Shown piece by piece: positions 9,567-17,500 of a stretch of 17,500 nucleotides of DNA; positions within the stretch are counted from its first letter, which is position 1; each line of letters starts with the position of its first letter. The stretch spans positions 40,001 through 57,500 of the forward strand of contig JAWQFJ010029069.1 of NCBI GenBank assembly GCA_034096865.1, given 5' to 3'. The position numbers and the translations under genes were made by a program. The notes under the pieces are model-generated. The model had not been told where the DNA came from and did not search any database. It was given only the letters and a program-made list of their open reading frames with translations. The stretch comes from Theodoxus fluviatilis. Taxonomy: Eukaryota; Mollusca; Gastropoda; Cycloneritida; Neritidae.

Positions 9567-9721
9567 ACCAGCACACTGACGCCCATGCACCTGAGAAAGG
9601 CCAAGCTGATGTTCTTCTTCGTACGCTACCCCAGCTCCGCCATCCTCAAGATCTACTTCCCCGACATCAACTTCAACAAGAACAACACCGCCCAGCTCGT
9701 CAAGTGGTTCAGCAACTTCAG
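9567..9721 (+). CDS. pros: Prospero/Prox homeobox transcription factor, homeodomain exon B
   Basis: The exon encodes 51 complete codons plus two bases (AG) of a split Arg codon. It begins [17 protein letters not shown] and continues through [19 protein letters not shown] and [13 protein letters not shown], nearly identical to the Drosophila Prospero homeodomain and clearly related to vertebrate PROX1. These are helices 1 and 2 and the start of recognition helix 3, with the WFSNFR motif equivalent to the canonical WFxNxR. In this family the divergent homeodomain packs against the adjacent Prospero domain to form one DNA-binding unit. The remaining helix-3 residues (family sequence EFYYIQMEKY) and the Prospero domain are not in this window. 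An in-frame TGA at 9546-9548 proves that the exon starts after it. Codon use is GC-rich (AAGCTGATGTTCTTCTTC), as in exon A. Confidence 0.96.
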
Positions 9722-9782
9722 GTAGGCACCAATGTTGTTTCTTCTCACTGTGTCTTTTCCACCGAGAGTGGCAGTGAGATGA
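9717..9782 (+). repeat. Direct repeat spanning the exon B donor, copy 1
   Basis: This segment begins with the last exon bases TTCAG and the donor GTAGG and ends in GAGAGTGG.AGTGAGAT. A diverged copy lies at 9879-9940, beyond a GA microsatellite. Confidence 0.75.
9722..9727 (+). other. U2-type 5' splice donor of intron 2
   Basis: AG|GTAGGC follows the codons for SNF. The intron is phase 2, splitting the Arg codon (AG plus one base in the next exon). Reading through without splicing meets TAG at 9723-9725 at once, so splicing here is required. Confidence 0.88.
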
Positions 9783-9801
9783 AATATGTCTTTTGTTTAC
9801 T

Positions 9802-9805
<4 letters not shown>

Positions 9806-9875
<70 letters not shown>

Positions 9876-9878
9876 AGG
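9806..9878 (+). repeat. (GA)30 microsatellite with G-run tail
   Basis: An uninterrupted GA run (9806-9866) ends in a run of about ten G and then AGG. It lies between the two copies of the duplicated donor region, 84 bases into intron 2. Confidence 0.95.
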
Positions 9879-9940
9879 TTCAGGTAGGTGATTTGCTTCC
9901 ACTGAACTTGTCTTTTCTTTTGAGAGTGGGAGTGAGATAA
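9879..9940 (+). repeat. Direct repeat of the donor region, copy 2, with cryptic donor
   Basis: TTCAGGTAGG is identical to 9717-9726, and TGTCTTTTC and GAGAGTGGGAGTGAGAT further on correspond to copy 1, with small gaps between. The copy carries AG|GTAGGT (intron start 9884), which fits the U2 donor consensus one base better than the real site. Confidence 0.75.
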
Positions 9941-9950
9941 TGCGCATATT

Positions 9951-10001
9951 TTGCGTGCGCGCGTGTGTGTGTGCGCGCGTATGTGCGTGTGTTTATATAA
10001 A

Positions 10002-10087
<86 letters not shown>
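9951..10087 (+). repeat. Compound CG/TG/GA simple repeat
   Basis: An alternating purine-pyrimidine stretch (GTGCGCGCGTGTGTGTG and similar, about 9955-9990) leads through TTTATATAA into a pure TG run (10003-10024) and then a pure GA run to 10087. The first part is a classic Z-DNA-prone composition. Confidence 0.95.
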
Positions 10088-10093
<6 letters not shown>

Positions 10094-10436
10094 ATTATGA
10101 AATTTATCTTTGAAGATTAGCCATGTCTGAGTTGAATGTCACATCTGATAAGAGTTTGAGAAATGGACGAATCGGTGAAAGAGCGAACGGATAGGTAAAG
10201 AGGTAAAACGAACAAATGCGTATTTGTGAGTGTGGATGGGTGGGCGCGTGTGCACACACGCGCATACCTGTGTTGGTACATGCGGGCGAGCGGGCACGCG
10301 AATATAAGGGAATCATTAACGCAAATCGGAAGCATCCTGCTCAAACAGCTCTCTGTTCGCACCGCTACACCACAACAGTTTCATTTACATGTAACGCGAG
10401 CAGATGTTGCGTTGTGACACGATAGATAAATCGCCT

Positions 10437-10441
<5 letters not shown>

Positions 10442-10496
<55 letters not shown>

Positions 10497-10507
10497 TCTC
10501 TCTCTCT

Positions 10508-10541
<34 letters not shown>
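10442..10541 (+). repeat. Imperfect (CT)n microsatellite
   Basis: About 100 bases of CT repeats with several TTC interruptions. It is the only large pyrimidine-type tract on the + strand; the other large tracts are GA or GT. Ser/Leu and Arg/Glu frames here are repeat translations. Confidence 0.95.
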
Positions 10542-10789
10542 GTTTTCCCCGCCTCCTTTCCTCTCGCCATCTCTCGCTTCTCACTCTTCATCTCATCCCA
10601 TGACTCTCCAGAACTGCGGTGTTTTGTCTGCCTTCATTATTTAATCGAGAGTCGTGGGGCGCACGGTCCATTTTTCCCCGTGGTGCCTCTTGCGATTCCT
10701 CCCGCTCCGAGCTGGCGTGGATGCAGGAAAGTGACTTATTGTGTCGGTGCTTTATCTTATTCTGTGTAAAGTGGAAACGAATGTTGCCG

Positions 10790-11550
10790 GCGCCCACGGG
10801 GAATTGGATGCCCTTCCCCGGCGCTCACCTGGAGCACTGTATTAGAGAAATTGCCGGCCGCAGGTAGCGGCGTCCCAAACTTTTAATCAGGCAAGAGCAG
10901 GTAAAACACTCCCCAGGACAGTGATTCATCGCGCCGCCACCCAAAGGCCCCATCGGGGACGCCCGGCTTTCTTAAATATTGATGGGGCAAATAGAGGAGC
11001 CCCTACCTTCGGGCTGATCGCCGGCGCGGGGTAGCAGGCAATCCGAGCGAATCTAACGCCCAGATTGTTTAATACTCATTATCCAGGGAGCTCAGGTAGA
11101 TCCATAAATCATGGTGCTGTTTGTCCGTCCCATCTTAATCAGGGCCTCCCAATATTTGAGGGAGATGAGATGGACGCTCTCTGCGGGACGACTGTTTGCG
11201 CAACTGTCTAGGAAGTTCGCATGAATTTCCTTTCCCCGATCGATCAGTTATGTCCTGGCTCCACCATTTACTTTGGCATTAAACTTGCATATTCTCATAC
11301 GTCGCCTGCCATTTCTCCCTGCTCTGAGGGGAGCTTGGCGTTGCGGCGGTGGCATCGTATGATTTGCTGATTGCACAAGTCGAGCCGCCACCGTGACCGC
11401 CGCCATTTTCCCACGTATTGATCTGGCAGGCAACACTTGTCGGTGGGCTTCCGTCTGATTTCTCCTCCTCAATCGCCCCTTTGAAGTTTGCCGCGACAAA
11501 CATTTGCAGGCTGGTTTGATTATTCTTTCGCTGTTTAAATTGCACTGGTT
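10790..11550. promoter_or_regulatory. Candidate intronic conserved regulatory element
   Basis: Between microsatellite-rich flanks lies an island of complex sequence without simple repeats. It holds homeodomain-type words in a GC-rich background: TTAATCAGG at 10883-10891 and again at 11135-11143, TTTAATACTCATTATCC near 11068 and CCATAAATCATGG near 11102. A GC-rich inverted repeat (GGCGGTGGC with GCCGCCACCG, about 11345-11393) is followed by GCCGCCATTTT at 11399-11409, a good YY1/Pho match. The two minus-strand frames (about 11248-11545) lack any domain. The call rests on composition and motif look only. Confidence 0.35.
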
Positions 11551-12030
11551 TCTTGTTTCTCCTTCATGGCAACTCGAGTTGGGCGTGTCGCAGTGCAGAA
11601 GATGGAATCGTGGAAAAACAAAAGGCTATTGTCGTCAAGCGCTTGATTGCTTCTCCGTCGTTATTGGGTACGCTCGATTTTAATATAGAACATGTCTATG
11701 GTTATTGTCTTAAGCGTCGAATTTGTTCGTGTGTTTTTTTTTCGATTTGCGTCAGACGTAAGAAGGGGAAACTCACGGATTGCGGTTTTCTCGTACGTCC
11801 TTTTTTGGATTCGCGGGCCTCTGATCTGTATGCGTGGGATGATTGGACATTTGCTACAGCTTTGCCTTTCTTACTTGCTTCTCCAGTGTGAAAGGAGCGT
11901 CCTCGGCTCGCGAATTTCGCATCCCAGAAGAAGTTTCAAGCCTGTGACCCTGAATTGCCCTAAAACTTTCTGTAGTTCTTTTGGGTACCTAGGGACCGGC
12001 CCTTCCTGAATGACTGAAGTAGGGCCCAGA

Positions 12031-12047
12031 AGCTGGAGGTTCCAGCT
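12031..12047. repeat. Small perfect inverted repeat
   Basis: AGCTGGA-GGT-TCCAGCT is a 7-base stem with a 3-base loop. It may be chance. Confidence 0.5.
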
Positions 12048-12819
12048 CACAAGAAGAGTTTCAAACGGTTCCAGTCATACATTCCACTCCAGCTGGGGTG
12101 AAGTGTTCCTGACATTTCAAGGATTTCTATTTGGCAGCTAGGGTTGCTTAGTTGCATGAAAATAGCAGTCTGGTTGTGTAGCTCGTATACTTGCTTTTAA
12201 TTTATTGTCTGGCCAGCCTGGACTTTAGATTTATCTTGGATTTTATCGTGTTAGCTTGGAACGTGCCTTCCACGTTTTCCTGTGTTACTATGATCTGACT
12301 GCCCTCGAATCAAAGTCCACATAGACATTCGTGTTGCTGCTTGAAATGATTAGAGTGACCCTCTAACTCTCCGCAAACTGTCTTTGGCGTGCACATCCAC
12401 TCGGACTTTTTTTTCAAGGGAGAGGGGGTGGGGTGGGGTGCGGAGAGGGTGGTAGGGGGGCATCTTTAATAAGTCCATGGACCGCTAACTTCCCCCTCAT
12501 TCCTCAATACATCTTTCAGACTGCGTGGGTCTCTAGCTATAGGAGAGCGTCAGTCAACCTGTGTGGGCCTGGGCGGTGTCCAAGGCGGTGCAGCCTCCAA
12601 GTCCCAAGGCGGGACGGGGGCAGGCGGCGATGGCTGGGACGTGGCAGTCCGGGACTCGGGCTGGGACTGAGCAAACTAGGGGGACTGGGAACAGGCGCCT
12701 GGTGTTGCCTTGCACTCGCTGCCTCCTCCCACCCCACGGCCGGAACCTTGCCACAGTGGGGTGGCGCGGCGATCTACCCGAGGGGAGGAGCTGTGGATGG
12801 GGATGGGGTGAGAGAATAG

Positions 12820-13110
12820 CGGGATTAGAAGTCGGTCGTCTTGTAGTCGTCCGGCGCGGAGCTCGTCTCAGCCAAGTCAGTCCGTGTCCGGGATTACCCG
12901 CCCGGCGTTTCATAAATGTCAGCGGAGTTCTACGCGAGTGTGGGCGCCCCGGCCGTGCGAGGAGTGGAGTTAATTTCTCCCCGAACACACACAGGACCGG
13001 GCCGGAGCCCGTTGACTTTGCGCCTGGCCGCTAATGCCTGTCCAAATCTGTTTACACCCTCGCCATGGCAGGAGAGGAACGCCAGGAAGGCCCGCGAGCT
13101 CCCTTTGCTA
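12820..13110. promoter_or_regulatory. GC-rich, repeat-free stretch, candidate regulatory element
   Basis: The segment is CpG-rich and complex, with embedded TTTCATAAATGTCAGCGG near 12909, GAGTTAATTTC near 12967 and GGCCGCTAATGCCTG near 13025, which look like homeodomain-type sites in a GC-rich frame. Long frames open on both strands reflect GC content. No coding homology was recognised. Confidence 0.27.
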
Positions 13111-13128
13111 CAAGAGGGGTGGAAGCGC

Positions 13129-13410
13129 CGGTGATGGGGGTGGTGGAAGGTGGGGTCGGGGATGGGATGGGAGAGGGACAGAAGAAAGGAAGGGAATGGG
13201 AGTTGGGTGGGGATGGGAGTTGGGTTGGTGGGTGGGTGGGGGCGCAGTGGGAGAGTAACGGAGATTTTTTTTTAATGTGGAAAAGTAGTTAATGGGATGG
13301 ATGTCCTCGAGGAAAACGGGGATGGGGGTGGATAGGGTAGGGATTGGGGTAAGATGGGTTGCATGAAGTGAGAGGCAGGAATGAATTCAGCAAGAGTAGG
13401 GGTGGGGGGA
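13129..13410 (+). repeat. G-rich tract with several potential G-quadruplexes
   Basis: GGGGTCGGGGATGGGATGGG at 13152-13171 satisfies the four-run G-quadruplex pattern with 2-base loops. Further GGG runs fill 13199-13250 and 13318-13410. The + strand is the transcribed-gene sense strand, so the structure could form in nascent RNA as well as DNA. Confidence 0.7.
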
Positions 13411-13720
13411 CGAGACCAAATTGTTCTGGGTGAGGGTGTTAGTGCACAACCCTGCACGGGCGAGGTGTCCAATGCATTTCTGACACGCAAACACGAAATG
13501 TTTGGGTGATCCCCCATCAAGGGGAAGGGGAATGGGTGCAGGGAGCATGGAGTTCACTCCAGGCACGCCCCTCCTCCCCCACCGTCTGTAGTCAGGGGGC
13601 ACCGCGTGGCCAGAGACCCCGCCTGTACCGTGCCGCGTTTTTTTTAGTGTGTAGTCTTTATGAATGACACCACGTCGACGGTAGAAGAGAACAGGTCTTG
13701 TGTGTTTTGCATCTGTGCGG

Positions 13721-13770
13721 TGTGTGTGTGTGTATGTGTGTGTCTGTGTGTGTCTGTGTGTGTATATATA

Positions 13771-13844
<74 letters not shown>

Positions 13845-13908
13845 TTAGTGAGGGAGGGAGGGGGAGCAGAGAGAGAGAGAGAGAGTGAGTGAGAGAGAGA
13901 GAGAGAGT

Positions 13909-13956
<48 letters not shown>

Positions 13957-13958
13957 GA
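13721..13958 (+). repeat. Compound (TG)n-TATATA-(TG)n-(GA)n repeat
   Basis: Interrupted TG repeats (13721-13762) pass through TATATATATACA into a pure TG run (13775-13842), then a short G/A spacer, then GA repeats with GTGAGTGA interruptions to 13958. Cys-Val and Ser-Leu frames are repeat translations. Confidence 0.95.
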
Positions 13959-14699
13959 CATCCAGGCGTATCATCAATTTCATCACTTGGTACATTATTT
14001 CAATGGTCATGATGCAATAATAAATCACGGAATTGTTATTGTGGCATGTATTTGTTTCAAATCGTGAGGTTAAAAAGTGAACTCAAGGAAAAACATTGCC
14101 ATCACCGGCTATTGAAATATCGCCAGTCCCCATTTCGTGTTAGTAATGAAATTATTTGATTGATGCTGAGTTGCTCATTACTTTTTTCTGCTTATTTGGA
14201 GGCGTATCACTCGTTCTCCAAATTCGCTTTATCTAGTGCTTCACATGATGTCAGTAATACGAGCGAAGCATTTCATGACATGCGATCAAGAACGATACCC
14301 GACTTTCCTTCCTATTACAAAGTTTATGGATACTTGAATTAACTACCGATTTGACTTGAATGACTTACTAATTAATCCACAATGCGAGCACATCGGAAAG
14401 ATGTATTACCTGCCCATTTTTGTGAAATGGTGAAATATGAAACATATTTTCTGTTAGAGTGCTTAAAATAAACTAAGCAAAGACTACATCGCCAAATATG
14501 TGCACGCAACTTCCAGAGGAAAATGATGGTTCTTCATGGAAGAAACGGACATGGAGTCAATACAAGATGCACCGATGTATGGCTTCTCTTCGCCGAAAAT
14601 CAGCACTTGATAATTTTATCCAAAGTACACATATCTTGTATCGCTGAGTCGGTGGCATAACTATCGTGCAGTGTGCAAATCATGAATTGATCATATTTA

Positions 14700-15110
14700 C
14701 CAGCAGCTCCCTTCCCATTTGCGCTCACCCAGGTTTTAATGAGTGGCAGGTCTTTGAACACATTCATTACATGTTCTTTGGTTCGTAGTAGGAGCAGTGC
14801 AAGGCTGCCGATTGTCGAGGAGGCGGTTTACCTGCCATTACAATGGGCGGAAGCGTGGAGTCGCGAAGCCCAATGTGGATCGAATTCCGACAGTTAGAAT
14901 TCCATCGATCTTGCGGTCAGCAGTTTTGGGCAAACCAACAAAGCTACCTCTTTTTAAATGGCCGCTCTCCCAAGTGAGCGGAGAGGTGGAATACACTGGC
15001 ACGAGGGAGAGCCTGGAGATTTGCCGGGCTTCCAATGCATGCCATAAAACCCTAGCAACAGACCCGCATTTCAGAGAGGAAAAAAGTGCCAGTCGCTGAA
15101 ATATTCGCCA
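14700..15110. other. Complex, repeat-free intronic stretch with small inverted repeat
   Basis: This stretch has mixed composition and no microsatellite. A + strand frame of 100 codons (14797-15099) is open but shows no recognisable domain. CCGCTC at 14962-14967 pairs with GAGCGG at 14976-14981 over an 8-base loop, and outer CCTCT/AGAGG (14947-14951 and 14982-14986) could extend it across a bulge. ACAATGG (SOX-type) and CCATAAAA (posterior-Hox-type) words occur. I see no firm function. Confidence 0.2.
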
Positions 15111-15457
15111 AGGAGTTACAGACGAGTAAAAAAATCAACTGGGCGCAATAGTTTGTTTCGTAAAGGATGACATTTCCCCTCGTTGCCGTAACAGACAAAA
15201 CGCATTTTATTGGACGTGGACGTGTCGCGACAATTTCGTTCTTTTCCTGCGCTTTACTGCAAGCAGGGAAAGAAGGAGTCACGTGATGTCTAGTGAATAA
15301 TATGATCGATTGCAGATGACGTATAACAGACAGATCGAGTTGGCGACGTCTGTGTTCAGTAGTTGCTCAGGCGGAGCAAGGAACTGTAGAAAAATAGAAC
15401 TGTGGAATTTCTTGTCAAATCTGCTCTTGTAAAGTTGGTGCCGAGGACAGCAAAAAG

Positions 15458-15606
<149 letters not shown>

Positions 15607-15756
15607 ACACGGGAGGCTGTCGGTGTATAAACAGGAAGAGAGACCTACAAATCAAGGACGATAATTTTACACCGCACTTAAATATTTATATAGACAGCAT
15701 TGGCATACAGATCTCGGTGAGCATATTTTTATTTAAAAAAATAAAGTCATGAGTTG

Positions 15757-15960
15757 GAAGATGCAGATAATAACAGAAGGAGGCACAGGAAGACAGAAGC
15801 TAGTCGAGGCAAATAGAGGGGAATAAAAGAGAAGATTTCGGAAACAAAAGGAGGACATGGGAAGGTAGGGAAAATGGTATACGGAAATGTGGACAAAACG
15901 CTGGTGAGTTTTGTTTTAGGGCAGAAGGTTAGGAGGGGGTGGGGTTGGGGGGATACTGAC
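15757..15960 (+). other. Purine-rich stretch
   Basis: The + strand is strongly biased to A and G (many AGGA, GAAG and GGGA words) without a regular repeat unit. It may be a decayed purine tract; no coding frame is apparent. Confidence 0.5.
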
Positions 15961-16338
15961 TAATGGCAGCAAATGGGGCGTCCAGGTGTCACAGGAGACT
16001 ATGGAGTTATGACTTTGCACGTGACTCGATGGCGGAACACTCCGGGAGATGGGGGGTGGGGGGTGGTAGAGGGGAAAGGAGTTTCATACAGACGAAGAGG
16101 TGTCAGTCATGCATGCAATGCGGGGTCGCTCGCTCTCCTCACCCCACACACACCAACCCCCCACCCCCACCCCACCCCCGTGTCTCCCTCTCTGCCCAGC
16201 ATGCGCTGTTTACCTGGACATGAATGAAAACGCTGAATTCATGGGGGTACGGGTGGGTTTTGCAGAGTGTTTCTAGATGTAATTACTATTTCCCCCCATC
16301 ATTGTTTCTGTATTTTAAATTGGTTTTGTTTGTTAATC

Positions 16339-16339
<1 letters not shown>

Positions 16340-16421
<82 letters not shown>

Positions 16422-16498
16422 ATGTGTGTGTGTGTGTGTGTTTGAGTGAGTGTGTGTTTGAGTGTGTACTTGTGTGTGTGCGCGCGCGCGCGTGTGTG
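16340..16498 (+). repeat. (TG)n microsatellite with (CG)n patch
   Basis: A TG run of about 100 bases with one CA interruption (16340-16441) is followed by degenerate TG repeats and GCGCGCGCGCGC near 16480-16492. The alternating purine-pyrimidine composition is Z-DNA-prone. Confidence 0.95.
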
Positions 16499-17500
16499 TT
16501 GTTTTATATGTTTATGTCATTTCTTTGAGAGCAGCGACGAAGAAATAATCACGCATTAGATTTTACAAGATCACTTCTTCCAACTCTTTTTGATTTGAGC
16601 AGGTCATTCCTTTACGAAGGGATGTGTTTTTCAACTAAACAAATACCGAATGTTGTTAATATTTGGTAATGCGTGTGAACTATCGGGGGAAAAAAAAACT
16701 TGCATGCTCGCTCTTTTTGCTGTTTTCTGCAGCAAAGGAAGACCAGAAGGAAACAGTATAAACCCGCGTGATCCCAGAGATCACCACTACAGAATGAGAC
16801 AGAAGTCACAATATTTCGAGATCTTGGCCAAATATAGTGAGAGAGGTTACGAATATCAGTTTAGACGTTTTGAAACATTTGGAGCCTCCTACCATTTCTT
16901 TATACCATAACATCGCGTTTTTGTGAAAATCGGGGGGGGGGGAGGGGTAGTTTTTTTTCTTATTCTGCAGATACGGGACCCTACCGAAGCGGGAATGAAA
17001 ATTTCGTCAATAAATCAGTACTTTTTCAGCGCATGAGTGATATACTGTTAACATATACAGTCACATGTTGCATATTCGTAAAAGTGTATCCTCCCAACCC
17101 AATTTTTCAGAGTTTTTTCATTGGTAACTGTCCAACTGGTCAGCATATATACCCAGTTTAATATAGCCATCACGATGACAACACTGTGTTGCATTAAGAA
17201 CTTTGTATACATTTTAAGGCTCTCTTTCTCATTTTGTCATATCAGTGCGTAGCAGTCTTCAGTAGCTCACAACTTTGTCACTGTTACATTTACTTTCAAG
17301 CTTTCTGCAATGTCATCAGTTATTTTTAAAATGGTTAACATTTGTCTTTAAATCGGAGATTTAAAAAAATATTTATGGGAAGGAATTGATTGAAATCATT
17401 GTTAGTGTTGCCCCGGGGTTGTGTGGATTTAAAAATATTATTTTTAGTATGCCTACACAAATTGAAATTGAATTAAATGCATTACAATTTTGAATCAACC

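Noticed and set aside
9562..9721. Homeodomain exon starting after AG at 9560-9561 or 9570-9571 (ordinary U2 acceptor)
   Set aside because: Either start would need a phase-1 or phase-2 GT donor after the conserved part of exon A, and none with a reasonable consensus was found. The polypyrimidine tract is also weak.
9420..9947. 175-codon minus-strand frame across the homeodomain exon and GA repeat
   Set aside because: It is a shadow of exon B joined to a Ser-Leu repeat translation.
12923..12960. GAGTTCTAC (Glu-Phe-Tyr) as the start of the next homeodomain exon
   Set aside because: The following codons do not continue as YIQMEKY, and the nearby AG acceptor would put the frame wrong for the phase-2 donor.
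12433..13292. Several overlapping long frames on both strands
   Set aside because: High GC and G-rich repeats lower stop frequency on all frames. The translations are Gly/Arg/Pro-rich and share no family features.
16650..16910. Open frame after TTCTGCAG as the next prospero exon
   Set aside because: The translation (Arg/Tyr/Phe-rich, ending at a stop before 16911) has no similarity to helix 3 or the Prospero domain.

Overview
This is a eukaryotic (animal) genomic window that carries part of one gene, a Prospero/Prox-family homeobox gene on the + strand. Two coding exons are visible. Exon A (1-1213) is open at the left edge and encodes the end of the long, disordered N-terminal part, including family-conserved blocks. 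Exon B (9567-9721) encodes the N-terminal edge and most of the Prospero homeodomain, ending at WFSNFR. The rest of homeodomain helix 3 and the whole Prospero domain must lie beyond position 17500. The homeodomain has the protostome-type sequence ([20 protein letters not shown]). With long introns full of GT and GA microsatellites, this suggests a lophotrochozoan, perhaps a mollusc; that is inference and the species cannot be named from the sequence.

The most informative point is how the two exons join. No usable GT donor follows the conserved end of exon A. Instead the coding frame runs into a perfect minor-spliceosome 5' splice site, ATATCCTTT (1214-1222). Upstream of exon B there is a U12-type branch site, CCTTAAC (9551-9557), followed 9-10 bases later by an AC terminus (9565-9566), which is the only AC near the branch site that keeps the phase-0 reading frame. 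The 8353-base intron is therefore predicted to be a U12-type AT-AC intron. It lies at the same edge of the homeodomain where Drosophila prospero has its U2/U12 'twintron', but no nested coding U2 pair is visible here. Exon B ends in an ordinary AG|GTAGGC U2 donor.

Intron 1 (1214-9566) holds a 72-base GT tract, a CpG-rich stretch (about 1770-2100), G-/C-rich tracts, a diverged direct repeat (4572-4613 and 4828-4870), GC-rich stretches (about 5050-5500 and 8560-9010) and a foldback element of about 540 bases (6012-6551). Intron 2 (9722 to the window end) begins with a duplicated copy of the donor region flanking a GA microsatellite. It then carries several large GA, GT and CT tracts, a G-quadruplex-prone cluster (13129-13410) and GC-rich, microsatellite-free stretches (about 10790-11550 and 12820-13110) that look like candidate regulatory elements.

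No second gene, tRNA, rRNA, CRISPR array or autonomous transposon was recognised. The other open frames are either translations of microsatellites (Cys-Val, Ser-Leu, Arg-Glu or His-Thr runs) or frames without family features.
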